18,549 bases of DNA from RGIG8709 sp045575975 (GTDB taxonomy: Bacteria > Bacillota > Clostridia > Monoglobales > Monoglobaceae): contig JAZNFO010000066.1 of assembly GCA_045575975.1 (NCBI GenBank), positions 1-18,549 on the forward strand, written 5' to 3'. Positions 7,030-16,025 of this stretch are shown here, one piece after another. The position numbers and the translations under genes were made by a program. The notes under the pieces are model-generated. The model did no database searches and was not told the DNA's origin. It saw only the letters and a list, made by a program, of their open reading frames with translations. Each line of letters begins with the position of its first letter. Positions within the stretch are counted from its first letter, which is position 1.

Positions 7030-9417
7030 TTACTCAGCAGGTGTCTCTGTTGCAGTAACATCTCCACTAATCATATTAGCAAGAGGTTTAAGTCCTTCAG
7101 CTGTATCAAACACAAACACCTTAAAGGTTTCTCCGTTTAAAGTTTCAGGAACAGTAACCTTTTCTGTAAGCGATAAATCAAAACTGTTAAATGCTGTGTG
7201 TTCACTTGTATCTATATTTGCATTAACCTTTGCATCCTTTAAAACTCTGCCTTCAAATATAGCTGTTATAACCTGAATTGTATTTGCAGCACCAGGAGCT
7301 TTCCAAAGGGTAATAGTCTGGTTATCCTTTGATACTGTTGCAGATTCAACTGTATATGGTGCACCAGCCAAATCATCTACAGCAACATTCTTTGTTAAAA
7401 CATTTTCAAAAGCAAGTCTTTCCTTTTCCTTAAGTATGTTATAGTCTGTTGCATCATAGAAGTTTGTTTCAACCTTAATATCATCAATATATGCAATACC
7501 ACCGTTTGTTTCCTCAACAGTTATGCCTAGCATACTTGGATCGTGATATTCTTTACCTGAAATTGTATTTGTAAATGTATAGCCATAGCAGTTACCTGAA
7601 GTAGTATATGTTATTTCATGATGAAATCTTGGGTCAGTCTCAGAATATTTTATACATGTACTTTTAATATCAATGGTTACAGGTATCCATTTTTTTATTC
7701 CTTGATAATGACCACCAGTTTTGTTTTCAGAACCACTTCCTATGATAGCTTTATCTGCAGATATTTTAAATCTCAAAGATTCACCGGCATCTGTATGCTT
7801 CACGTTATTTCTGGAAAAACCAACATAAAGGGTTTCAACAGAATTACCTTTGCTATCTACAGCTGAACCAGGAAGATAATACTTAAATGTTAGTCTTGTC
7901 TTTTTAACATCATCTACAGCAGCAACACCAATTCCCGCCTTATAGATATTTTTATAATAATTCTCATTTGTATACACACCTGTAGTAGGAACAGCACCAC
8001 CGTCTACTGTTACACCATCATCCAAATATCTGGTTGGTGCAGTTGCATTACGGATTGATTTGTTATAAATTCTTCCGTATTTTGAATTATTTCCGGTATG
8101 TCCTTTACCGTCAGGATTATTGTTTTCATCATATGTAGAATCTACAGTAAATGTAAGATTATTTGGATCAGCAGCCAAATACTCCTCCCAATATGTATAT
8201 CCATCAACCTCTTGACCAAGTACCATTTCGTCGCGGTCAAAGTTTTCTGCATATCTTTCAACGTATCCATTTGCAACTTCGTCTACTACAAAAACCTTAA
8301 GATCATCAATATAGAATTTACCGCCGCATGCCTGATCAACATTAAATACAAGTTTTCCAAAATTGGCATATGCACCATAAGTAATACTTTCAACCTTACT
8401 TCCACCATAGTTGACTGTATGAGTTGTGATAACAGTACCTTCTACGGTTTCTTTTTTCAATTCATAAACAACCTTATTCCATTTCTGAGGATCAACAACC
8501 GGACTACCTGATGCAACATACTGTGATCCAGTATTAGTTCTTCCAAAAGCTTTAATTGCTTTTGAATCTATTGTGAAAGATGGCGCAGAAGATGAATGTA
8601 CATTATTTGCATCATTTTTTATAACAGAAAATCTAAGTTTATCTGCTATTTTTGATTTATCAGCAAGGCTGTATGTATCAGTTGTTAATGCGTTTGCAGC
8701 ATTGTATAAATCAAATTCAATAATAACATGATCAGCATCTGTTGTAGGAACATTCATATAATAATATTCATAACCTTCGCTTGGAGTTGCATATGCTGTT
8801 GGGTTTACTCGTGTTCCATCATCTGCATATTTATAAGTGCCGGCTGTATAATATCTTTGATAATCAATAGCACCAACCTTTGCCTTGTCACCAACATTTG
8901 CCGCAACCTTAAAACTTGACTGCGGGTTTGTTGTTTGAGTATTGTAACCACTATAATTACCTGCTGTAGCTGTAACATTTAAAAAGGAGACATCTTCACC
9001 AATTTTGTAGTTATCAAAGTTTTCTTCATATACAAGTTTTTTTGAATATGCTTTATCAACCTTGATATTGTTTACATACATAGCACCGCTATCTACTGTA
9101 AAATCAAGGGCATCTGCACTATTGTTTAAAAGGGCAAAATTAACATTCTGCCATTTGCCAGCTTTCGCTGTATCAATTGTGCCCTCCGCAACCATTTCAC
9201 CTGAAAGAGTTGCTTTAATTGTTGGATTTGTTACATCGGCTGTAACATAAATATCTGCGCTTATTTCATAATAGCCTGCAGCTAAGTTAATAGGAACATT
9301 TCCAGGGTTAGCAGCTGTAACTTCTATTACCTTAAACGGAGTCTCTTCAGCTGAAACCATAACAAAGCTAGATAAAACAAGCATTACTGTCAACATGATT
9401 GATAAAAATCTTTTCAT
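7030..9417 (-). CDS. Secreted protein of repeated carbohydrate-binding-like beta-sandwich modules
   Basis: 795 residues from the ATG at 9417, with AAAGG nine bases upstream; the ATG at 9426 abuts that site. After a signal peptide (cleavage near VSAEE) come an N-terminal CBM-like sandwich (about 27-122, GYYEISADIYVTA to MYVNNIKVDK), two larger homologous modules (about 128-380 and 388-652) and an Ig-like C-terminal domain (about 680-790). Each large module opens with YxENFD and closes with GGxxYIDDxKV, an internal repeat. There is no enzyme motif, SLH domain or LPXTG signal. The gene follows the solute-binding lipoprotein with a 50-base gap, consistent with high co-expression. Its module reappears in the protein at 1-654. 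I infer extracellular glycan capture for the neighbouring importer. The family could not be named from sequence alone. Confidence 0.9.
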   Translation of the reverse strand: MKRFLSIMLTVMLVLSSFVMVSAEETPFKVIEVTAANPGNVPINLAAGYYEISADIYVTADVTNPTIKATLSGEMVAEGTIDTAKAGKWQNVNFALLNNSADALDFTVDSGAMYVNNIKVDKAYSKKLVYEENFDNYKIGEDVSFLNVTATAGNYSGYNTQTTNPQSSFKVAANVGDKAKVGAIDYQRYYTAGTYKYADDGTRVNPTAYATPSEGYEYYYMNVPTTDADHVIIEFDLYNAANALTTDTYSLADKSKIADKLRFSVIKNDANNVHSSSAPSFTIDSKAIKAFGRTNTGSQYVASGSPVVDPQKWNKVVYELKKETVEGTVITTHTVNYGGSKVESITYGAYANFGKLVFNVDQACGGKFYIDDLKVFVVDEVANGYVERYAENFDRDEMVLGQEVDGYTYWEEYLAADPNNLTFTVDSTYDENNNPDGKGHTGNNSKYGRIYNKSIRNATAPTRYLDDGVTVDGGAVPTTGVYTNENYYKNIYKAGIGVAAVDDVKKTRLTFKYYLPGSAVDSKGNSVETLYVGFSRNNVKHTDAGESLRFKISADKAIIGSGSENKTGGHYQGIKKWIPVTIDIKSTCIKYSETDPRFHHEITYTTSGNCYGYTFTNTISGKEYHDPSMLGITVEETNGGIAYIDDIKVETNFYDATDYNILKEKERLAFENVLTKNVAVDDLAGAPYTVESATVSKDNQTITLWKAPGAANTIQVITAIFEGRVLKDAKVNANIDTSEHTAFNSFDLSLTEKVTVPETLNGETFKVFVFDTAEGLKPLANMISGDVTATETPAE

Positions 9418-9467
9418 AATTTTCATCCTTTCTTTTAATTATATATTAATTTTAATTTTTTTACAAG

Positions 9468-11039
9468 TTATTTTCTTGCATTATATCTGTCGATTGCTGC
9501 CTGCTTAATTTTGATTGCATCTTCAACGCCAAGCTTCTTTAATGTCTCTATAAATGAGTCGAATTCGTCAAAGCTCTTTGTTCCCAAAACGAATGAAATA
9601 AATGATTCGTCAACAACTTTATCAAGCTCAACTGTGTATTCAGCGAAAGCTTCTGCTTCCTCTGCTGTCATTGTTGTTTTCGGTTCTCTTGTCTTTACTG
9701 CCTTTTTGTAAGATAACAACCAGTTTTCAACAGATTCTCTCTGCTGTGGTCTATAGTAATATTCTGTTAAGTAATTCTTTGACTGAATAAATGGACCAGA
9801 CCATGATGAACGGAAATATTTACCCATTGCCTGTGTCATTGGAAGTCCTTCAGGATTTTTCTTAATTTCATCTGTGTAATACGGAACTCCGTCTTTAAGT
9901 TCATATGTTAAACCCTCGATACCGAAGTTATATAGCATATAACCTTCATCTGTGTAACCAAAGTCCATAAATCTTGTAGCAAGTGCCTTATTCTTTGATG
10001 TTGAAGAAAGTGCAACACCAGAGCCTTCAAAGTTATATCCAAGCATTACATAATCAAGATTTTCTCCCTTTTCGTCAACAAGGTCAGGAATACCAACCAT
10101 ATCAAATTTTTCGCCTTCTTTGATGTCAAGCCATTTTCCAAGGCTTCCGCCACCGCCTGCAACTGTTACACCTGTTTTATCGTTTAAGATGTTTGCATCA
10201 TAAACTTTTGTGTCAATTGAAACGATGTTCTTATCAAGAATGCCCATCTTATACCATTTGTTTAAGATTTCGCAAGCTTTTTTAAATTCAGGCTCTAACG
10301 GTCCGAATGTAACCTTGCCGTCCTTCATATAATAATTGAAGTTTGCACCAAGCATCTGAACAAAATGGAAATGTCCGCTTGGTCCCCAGCTTAGCGGTGC
10401 TGTTGCACCCTTCTTTTCTTTGAATGCGATTAATACTTTCTCAAGCTCATCAACTGTTTTCGGTACTTCAAGTCCAAGTTCCTGAAGCCAATCGCGTCTA
10501 ATCATAAGACCTGATGAACGGAGCTGAATCTTATCTTCTCTGATAAATGGGAAAACAAAGTATTCACCGTTATCTGTTTTTGTTGCTCTTGCAATATCAG
10601 GATTCTCTTCCAAATACTTTGAAAGATTTGGAGCATCACTCTTGTACACATCATTAAGAGGAACTATTGTTTCGTTAGCTATTGAGCTTCCCGGTCCTCC
10701 CTGATATGTACCCCATGAATATTCAATAAGGTCTGTCATTTCATCTGATGCTATCATAAGTGATAAGCTCTGTGCATCCTGACCTACTGCAGGGTGAACA
10801 TACTTAACCTTAACACCTGTTCTCTTTTCAAGTTCCTTGGCAAATGGTGTTTCACCAAAATTTGAATAAAGAGCTGTGATGTTTGGGTTCATACTCATCC
10901 AGTATGTAATTTCCTGGTCTGAATTGATTGGATAGCCGTTAAATTCAAATGCGTTCTGTTCTTCGCCGCCTTTTCCTCCGTTACAAGCAGAAAGCATAAG
11001 AACTGCTGCAACTAATCCTGCAAAAATTCTTTTTTTCAT
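9468..11039 (-). CDS. ABC sugar transporter solute-binding lipoprotein (LplA/YtcQ type)
   Basis: 523 residues from the ATG at 11039 (AAAGG nine bases upstream; the ATG at 11048 touches that site). The N-terminus MKKRIFAGLVAAVLMLSAC is a lipoprotein signal with the lipid-modified Cys at residue 19, so the protein is tethered outside the membrane. Size and sequence (ITYWMSMNPN, EKRTGVKVKYVHP, MIRRDWLQELGLEVPKTVDE, FGYTDEGYMLYNFGIEG) fit the large family 1 binding proteins paired with LplB/LplC-like permeases in Bacillota. In Bacillus, relatives serve rhamnogalacturonan or other oligosaccharide uptake. It lies downstream of both permease genes after a 122-base gap that holds a weak 5-bp hairpin (11101-11115). 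The ligand cannot be read from sequence, but the flanking enzymes point to a plant cell-wall or acetylated glycan fragment. Confidence 0.95.
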   Translation of the reverse strand: MKKRIFAGLVAAVLMLSACNGGKGGEEQNAFEFNGYPINSDQEITYWMSMNPNITALYSNFGETPFAKELEKRTGVKVKYVHPAVGQDAQSLSLMIASDEMTDLIEYSWGTYQGGPGSSIANETIVPLNDVYKSDAPNLSKYLEENPDIARATKTDNGEYFVFPFIREDKIQLRSSGLMIRRDWLQELGLEVPKTVDELEKVLIAFKEKKGATAPLSWGPSGHFHFVQMLGANFNYYMKDGKVTFGPLEPEFKKACEILNKWYKMGILDKNIVSIDTKVYDANILNDKTGVTVAGGGGSLGKWLDIKEGEKFDMVGIPDLVDEKGENLDYVMLGYNFEGSGVALSSTSKNKALATRFMDFGYTDEGYMLYNFGIEGLTYELKDGVPYYTDEIKKNPEGLPMTQAMGKYFRSSWSGPFIQSKNYLTEYYYRPQQRESVENWLLSYKKAVKTREPKTTMTAEEAEAFAEYTVELDKVVDESFISFVLGTKSFDEFDSFIETLKKLGVEDAIKIKQAAIDRYNARK

Positions 11040-11161
11040 TTCTTTCATCCTTTCTTTTTTTGTTTTATTTGATTTTTAATTTTTTACTGTGTTACACGGG
11101 AGGGCACGGAGCCCCTTCTCATACATTTTTGTGATTATCATATCGTATAAACAATGTTATC

Positions 11162-12115
11162 TTACCACAAGCTTGCTTCGTTTATCTTTCTGTTTAACCA
11201 GTTTGCTGACACAAGGAAGACAAGATTAATTATTGAGTTGAAAAGACCAACTGCTGATGAGAAGCTCCAGTCAAGATTTATTAGACCTCTCTTATATACA
11301 TAGGATGATATAACCTCTGCAACTGGCATTGTTGCATTGTTATATAAAAGAATTATCTTTTCAAATCCTACACTAAGCACGCTACCCATTCTTAAAACGA
11401 ACATTATTACTATTGTTGGTGCTATTCCCGGGATTGTTACATTAAGTGTCTGCTGGAATCTTCCTGCTCCGTCTATTGTTGCTGCTTCATATAAAGCACT
11501 GTCTATTGATGATAATGCCGAAAGGTAGATTATTGTTCCCCAACCTATTTCCTGCCATATACCTGATATTACATATACAGGTACAAAATACTTAGGATAG
11601 TCAAGAAGATTAACAGGTTCTCCGCCGAACATTTCCACAAGATTTCCTATTACACCGTCTGACATTGTAAATTCTTTTACCATACCACAAACTATTACAA
11701 GTGAGATAAAGTGCGGAAGATATGTTACATTCTGCACTATCTTCTTATATCCCTGATTGCTCAGCTCATTCATAAGTAGTGCTAAGATAATCGGCATCGG
11801 AAATGAAAACACTATTGATGCTATACTTATTCTCAAAGTATTCATAAGTAATGTCATAAATGATGGTGCTGTCAAGAAGCTTATAAAATGCTTTAAGCCT
11901 ACCCATTCGCTTCCCCACACACCCTGCTTTGGTGTGTAGTCCTTAAATGCGATTAACGCTCCGTACATCGGCACATATTTGAAGATTACAAAATATGCGA
12001 TTACTATACTCATCATAAGATACAGACTTTTGTTTATCTTAAAGTCTCTTACTATTATCTCTCCCGTTGTGGGACCTTTTACTTTTATCTTTTCAGTCTT
12101 TAACATTTTGCTCAT
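11162..12115 (-). CDS. ABC sugar transporter permease 1 (LplB/YteP type)
   Basis: 317 residues with about six membrane segments. The cytoplasmic EAA loop, EAATIDGAGRFQQ near residues 210-222 followed by IPGIAP, is the docking site for the transport ATPase. A long polar N-terminus precedes the first helix (LYLMMSIVIAYFVIFKYVP), as is usual for this subfamily. The start codon overlaps the stop of the preceding permease by one base (TAATG at 12113-12117), a classic sign of translational coupling. AAAGG lies only three bases before this ATG; a second ATG at 12106 is a possible alternative start. It forms the heteromeric channel with the product of 12115-13026 and receives substrate from the lipoprotein encoded at 9468-11039. 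Confidence 0.96.
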   Translation of the reverse strand: MSKMLKTEKIKVKGPTTGEIIVRDFKINKSLYLMMSIVIAYFVIFKYVPMYGALIAFKDYTPKQGVWGSEWVGLKHFISFLTAPSFMTLLMNTLRISIASIVFSFPMPIILALLMNELSNQGYKKIVQNVTYLPHFISLVIVCGMVKEFTMSDGVIGNLVEMFGGEPVNLLDYPKYFVPVYVISGIWQEIGWGTIIYLSALSSIDSALYEAATIDGAGRFQQTLNVTIPGIAPTIVIMFVLRMGSVLSVGFEKIILLYNNATMPVAEVISSYVYKRGLINLDWSFSSAVGLFNSIINLVFLVSANWLNRKINEASLW

Positions 12116-13026
12116 TATCCTTTCACTGCTCCTATCATTACTCCCTTAACAAAATATTTCTGCAGGAATGGATATACTGCAAGTATCGGGATTGTTGTTA
12201 ACACTATTACTGAATACTTGATTGTTTCTCCTACCATTTCCTGGTCCATATTTGACACTCCGTCCATCATTGACTCGGTGCTGTTTGCTATAAGAATTTC
12301 TCTTAGTACCAGCTGAAGTGGATATAGATCTCTGTCCTTTAAGTATATTGATGCATCAAACCATGAGTTCCAGTAACCTACTCCATAGTAGAGTATCATT
12401 ACTGCGATTACTGCTTTTGATAGCGGAAGTATTATCTTGAAAAGAATTGTCCACACTCCTGCTCCGTCTAGCTTTGCTGACTCCTCAAGTGAATCAGGTA
12501 TCCCAAGGAATGATGTTCTCATTATTATCATATTGTAAACTGATATTGCCCCCGGAAGAATTAACGCCCAAAGGTTATTATTAAGGTGAAGCATTTTTGT
12601 TACAACTAGATATGTTGGAACAAGTCCGCCTCCTATAAACATTGTGAGAACTATCAGCTTACTGAAAAGTGAATTCCAGTAAACTCCTTTTCTTGATAAA
12701 ACGAATGCACATATTGCTGTCATAATTACATTGATTGTTGTTCCCACAACAAGTATGTAGATGGAGTTTTTATATCCCAACATTATCATATTGTTTCTGA
12801 ACACCATTGCATATGACGAAAGTGTGAATCCAAGGGGTTTATACAGGGGACCTATATGTCTCATAAGCTCTCCCGGCACACTAAATGATGCACAAACAAC
12901 ATGCCAAAGGGGATATGCCATTATTATCATCAGCACAAACATAAATGTTACATTAAATGCATCAAAGGCAATTGAACCCCAGCTTCTTTTAAGCCTGTTT
13001 TCCTTTTTTGTTTTAATCTCGCTCAT
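12115..13026 (-). CDS. ABC sugar transporter permease 2 (LplC/YtcP type)
   Basis: 303 residues with six predicted membrane segments. The EAA loop EESAKLDGAGVWTILFKIILP begins near residue 181. The C-terminal PFLQKYFVKGVMIGAVKG is a hallmark of LplC/YtcP-like carbohydrate permeases of Bacillota. The start at 13026 has AGAGGT six bases upstream. It lies 27 bases after the SGNH esterase gene and overlaps the next permease by one base, so all are read from one mRNA. Together with its partner it should import oligosaccharides. No ATP-binding subunit gene is adjacent. Confidence 0.96.
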   Translation of the reverse strand: MSEIKTKKENRLKRSWGSIAFDAFNVTFMFVLMIIMAYPLWHVVCASFSVPGELMRHIGPLYKPLGFTLSSYAMVFRNNMIMLGYKNSIYILVVGTTINVIMTAICAFVLSRKGVYWNSLFSKLIVLTMFIGGGLVPTYLVVTKMLHLNNNLWALILPGAISVYNMIIMRTSFLGIPDSLEESAKLDGAGVWTILFKIILPLSKAVIAVMILYYGVGYWNSWFDASIYLKDRDLYPLQLVLREILIANSTESMMDGVSNMDQEMVGETIKYSVIVLTTIPILAVYPFLQKYFVKGVMIGAVKG

Positions 13027-13053
13027 TTTTTACCTCTACCTCTCATTCTGTCA

Positions 13054-14115
13054 TTATTTTAAAATATTTTTTAAAACTTCAATCACTGCTTCAGCCATTG
13101 AATAAAAGCCAAAATCATTAGGATGACAATTATCAACAAGTCCTTCACTTTGTGCAAGTCTCATAAGCCTGTCTCCGGAAATAAAATAAACATTTTCATC
13201 TCCTCTGCGCTTTGCATTTTCGTAAGTCCTCTTAATAATTTTATATCTTGCTATTTCGCTATTATCAAGTAAACTGTATAACTTTGGTCTCGTCATCAAA
13301 ATTATAGGCAATTTCTCATTATTACTTCTTATATCAATAAACATTTTCTCATGAGTCTTTTCAAGATGCTCTTCATCAGGCGCATTATAATCATAGTCAT
13401 AAACAAAAGCTGACATATCAAGATTTTTTATATATTCTGAAATTTCCTTTTCCCCTTTTGCATTTCCTGAAAAACCAAGATTTACAAAATCAATATCAAG
13501 TTCTCTTGAAATTATAGCAGGATAAATGTTTCCAGGTCTTGATGCACAACCACCCTGAGTAATTGAAGAGCCATAAAACACAACCGGTTTTTCATTTCTA
13601 TATAATGGAGAACTCTCAACTTTCGCATCTTTTGATAATCCAATATAAAGGTTTGTAACATTTGAGTAAACAGGAAAGTTTATTGTAATTTCTCTCATTT
13701 TGGATGATGCAAACTCAACAATTCCTTCAAAACCATTTTCTACATCACAAGGCGGAATGTATGTTCCATAATATGCATCTTTATCTTTTTCTCTAACATA
13801 TAAATCAAATCCCGTTGAACCGGCAAGAGTCATATTACTAAGCTGACCAATAGGCTCAATCTCTGCACTAATTGCAACATAGTTGCTATCTGTTTTAAAT
13901 CGTACTCTTCCACCTGTTGTATTTGCATGAAGTGCTTCAACACCTTCACTCACACTCTTCGCAATTTTCTCAGGCATTCTCCTGAATTTCCCAACTTCGT
14001 AATAGATGCCGTAAATTTTAAATGGATTTTCAAGTATATTGTGAAAGACTATATCTTCTTTATCAATCTCTGTTTTAATCTTAAAATTTTTATCAACATC
14101 TTCAATTCTTTTCAT
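13054..14115 (-). CDS. Cytoplasmic SGNH/GDSL-type esterase with GxDLY N-terminal domain
   Basis: 353 residues with no signal peptide. An N-terminal beta-rich domain contains GFDLY at residues 102-106, the signature of the GxDLY domain found before this kind of esterase. The catalytic part carries the SGNH blocks: YGSSITQGG (nucleophile Ser184), LGFSGNAKG (block II Gly/Asn), an Asn near 244 (YDYNAP, block III), and DNCHPND with Asp328 and His331. Such enzymes remove acyl groups, often acetyl, from carbohydrates. Cytoplasmic location and linkage to the importer suggest deacetylation of incoming oligosaccharides. The ribosome site is weak (AGAAGAA), but the stop of the upstream gene is only 15 bases away, so coupling is likely. 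The exact substrate is unknown. Confidence 0.93.
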   Translation of the reverse strand: MKRIEDVDKNFKIKTEIDKEDIVFHNILENPFKIYGIYYEVGKFRRMPEKIAKSVSEGVEALHANTTGGRVRFKTDSNYVAISAEIEPIGQLSNMTLAGSTGFDLYVREKDKDAYYGTYIPPCDVENGFEGIVEFASSKMREITINFPVYSNVTNLYIGLSKDAKVESSPLYRNEKPVVFYGSSITQGGCASRPGNIYPAIISRELDIDFVNLGFSGNAKGEKEISEYIKNLDMSAFVYDYDYNAPDEEHLEKTHEKMFIDIRSNNEKLPIILMTRPKLYSLLDNSEIARYKIIKRTYENAKRRGDENVYFISGDRLMRLAQSEGLVDNCHPNDFGFYSMAEAVIEVLKNILK

Positions 14116-14130
14116 ATCTGTAATTCTTCT

Positions 14131-15783
14131 TTATTGTCCGATTTTTTCCTCTATCATCTGATTGATTTTTCCCCTGAGATTGATAATATAATTATTATTT
14201 CTTGGATAAACCTTGAAACCATCTATCTCCTGAAGAAGATTAATAACCGTTTCTCTGTCTGTGAGACTTTCGAGCATTTCAAGAGCTCTTAAATCCTGCA
14301 AACCTTCATTGAAAACATATAATCTGTGCGAACAAACAACCTCACCGTCTCCATCAAGAGGATATACCATAAATGCATCGCCTCCAGGGAAAGCACCGTT
14401 TGATGTTGTATTCATATATGGATCAATAACAGATCTCGAACGAGCTGCAAACCAGAAATTAAATCCCCATTGCAAAAAGCCTTCAAGTTCATTTTTATAT
14501 AGCTGATATCCCAAAATTCTGTTTCTGTATGACGGCATTGCTAAAAATCTATTCGAAACATCTTCTCTTTGTGCCATACAGTAATATCCCCAAAGTGGTT
14601 TAACGCCCTTATCCATAAAATGATGTATATGATTCAAGCTGACAACAGGTCTTTTAATAAGTCCTTTTTCATAAAACTCATAGAACCCAAGTGCATCAAT
14701 AATCAAATTATCAGGAATATGTTTTGAAACAATTGCTCTCGCCGCTGAGAATCTTTCAAGATAATCTGTATGTGGCTCGTCGGATATATGGAAAAGACAA
14801 TCATCTAAAACGCCCTTTCCTTCAAGAAATTTCATAAGTTTCGGAAGAAGTGCATCAAGAAACTCTGCGTATTCTAATCCGGTTCCATCTGTCTCCCAAC
14901 CAAATATGCGTTCTATCTTCCCATCCTTCTCTGCTACTATCTTCGGAGCAAATTTTGCACCCCACTGCGAGAAAAGATGTGCCATTTCAAACTTTTTAAT
15001 CCCATGCTTTTTGCACAATTCTATCCAATAATCAAGCTTTGTAAAATCAAACTTATATCCGTCATCTGAAACCTTAACACCGATAAGCTGATTTGTTGGT
15101 CTTTCAAGTCCAACATCAGTATCAAGGGGTGGTGTAAATATTGGAGTCAAAATCATATTATGTCCGAACTTAACATAAACCTTCAAATATTTCTCAAGAA
15201 TCTTATAATATTCGTCCGAGCCAACCTCGACTTTATGCAGAACCGCAATACAATCCCCGTGAAACCAGCCTGTATTTATAAGCTTTTGTTCAGGCAGCTT
15301 GGCATTTATAATTTTAAGTGTATATGTAAGTGTCTCACAAAGATTATCTTCACTATCATAGACTTTAATATATATAGGATATGTTCCTGAAATCTCGTTG
15401 TTTGGTTCAACCGAAATCCAAAGCCCTCTTGTGTTTTTATTAGGAATATTAATAATTCCATTTTTGCACCTCTTAAGCGGGTCTGGAAAAAACCCAGGTT
15501 CCTTCGTTATATAATCATCATCACACTCTGTCTCTATTGTGGGCAAATCGTTTGGAACATAATCAATATTAAAAATATTTATATAAGGTGAAATTTCTGA
15601 TTCAATTTCAACTCTGAACTCTTTCGAATAAACACATATGCCGGGGTCGGACATAAATCCAATTAACTGAAATGAAAAAATTTCATTTTTCATCATACTG
15701 CCAAAGGTTTGTTCCTCTATCTGTTCAAAATTATGAAAAAACACTTTTTCCAGGCTTCCGGCTGTTTTCCATCTAGTGTCCAT
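14131..15783 (-). CDS. GH123/DUF4091-like glycoside hydrolase, cytoplasmic
   Basis: 550 residues starting at an ATG with a strong AAGGAGG site five bases upstream; no signal peptide. An N-terminal beta domain (about 1-160) precedes a barrel-like catalytic region (about 165-480). The SDEP motif at 334-337 supplies an Asp-Glu pair (Asp335, Glu336) like the pair used in substrate-assisted catalysis by family GH123 beta-N-acetylgalactosaminidases. The end of the protein (PGGDAFMVYP, then GLQDLRALEML) matches the DUF4091 pattern that belongs to this clan. I infer removal of a terminal, possibly N-acetylated, sugar from imported oligosaccharides. Many DUF4091 proteins are uncharacterised, so the activity is not certain. 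It is the first gene of the minus-strand operon, facing the divergent AraC regulator. Confidence 0.92.
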   Translation of the reverse strand: MDTRWKTAGSLEKVFFHNFEQIEEQTFGSMMKNEIFSFQLIGFMSDPGICVYSKEFRVEIESEISPYINIFNIDYVPNDLPTIETECDDDYITKEPGFFPDPLKRCKNGIINIPNKNTRGLWISVEPNNEISGTYPIYIKVYDSEDNLCETLTYTLKIINAKLPEQKLINTGWFHGDCIAVLHKVEVGSDEYYKILEKYLKVYVKFGHNMILTPIFTPPLDTDVGLERPTNQLIGVKVSDDGYKFDFTKLDYWIELCKKHGIKKFEMAHLFSQWGAKFAPKIVAEKDGKIERIFGWETDGTGLEYAEFLDALLPKLMKFLEGKGVLDDCLFHISDEPHTDYLERFSAARAIVSKHIPDNLIIDALGFYEFYEKGLIKRPVVSLNHIHHFMDKGVKPLWGYYCMAQREDVSNRFLAMPSYRNRILGYQLYKNELEGFLQWGFNFWFAARSRSVIDPYMNTTSNGAFPGGDAFMVYPLDGDGEVVCSHRLYVFNEGLQDLRALEMLESLTDRETVINLLQEIDGFKVYPRNNNYIINLRGKINQMIEEKIGQ

Positions 15784-15822
15784 AACACCCTCCTTGACTA
15801 AATTTCCTTATTTGGAATAAAA

Positions 15823-15938
15823 TGTCCATATATATTTATGTATATTAAACAAAAATATATACCCATTCATTGTTTCAATTATATTATACAACAAGGTGTA
15901 TAAACAGAAAATATATAAATTCTCCAGAATTATGGACA
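15823..15938. promoter_or_regulatory. Inverted TATGGACA octamers, candidate operator half-sites
   Basis: TGTCCATA at 15823-15830 and TATGGACA at 15931-15938 are inverted copies of one octamer in the divergent promoter region, one on each side of the candidate -10 elements. They could be binding sites for the AraC-type regulator. The evidence is only the repetition and the position. Confidence 0.25.
15878..15888 (-). promoter_or_regulatory. Candidate -10 element(s) of the polysaccharide operon
   Basis: Two overlapping perfect TATAAT hexamers on the minus strand (15883-15888 and 15878-15883) lie about 95-105 bases before the first gene. The matching -35 positions (TTTTCT or TGTTTA) are poor. 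A good -10 with a poor -35 is what an activator-dependent promoter looks like, which fits the adjacent AraC gene. Confidence 0.4.
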
Positions 15939-15965
15939 AAATTGAACAGATTTATTTTTCTTATA

Positions 15966-15993
15966 TTGATTTTTTTATAATTGCTGATATAAT
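15966..15993 (+). promoter_or_regulatory. Sigma-A-type promoter of the AraC gene
   Basis: TTGATT (15966-15971), a 16-base spacer and a perfect TATAAT (15988-15993) sit just upstream of the regulator. Transcription would start near 16000, leaving a very short leader that still includes the GAGGTGG ribosome site. Confidence 0.6.
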
Positions 15994-16013
15994 AAGTTTA
16001 TAAGCTTAAAAAC

Positions 16014-16020
16014 GAGGTGG
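16014..16020 (+). promoter_or_regulatory. Ribosome binding site fixing a TTG start for the AraC gene
   Basis: GAGGTGG ends five bases before a TTG at 16026. The alternative in-frame GTG at 16017 lies inside the site itself and so is a poor start. Confidence 0.55.
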
Positions 16021-16025
16021 GATTT

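Noticed and set aside
8098..8511. 137-codon open frame on the plus strand
   Set aside because: It is antisense to the modular secreted protein, its translation is Ile/Cys-rich without any domain, and no ribosome site or promoter precedes it.
11101..11115. Terminator or attenuator between permease 1 and the binding protein gene
   Set aside because: The stem is only five pairs with one G-U and is not directly followed by a U-tract; at most it is a weak processing site.
12761..13105. 114-codon open frame on the plus strand
   Set aside because: It is antisense to a clear permease gene; its hydrophobic appearance is a by-product of the opposite-strand sequence.
13927..14292. 121-codon open frame on the plus strand
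   Set aside because: It spans the antisense of two well-supported enzyme genes and has no recognisable protein features.
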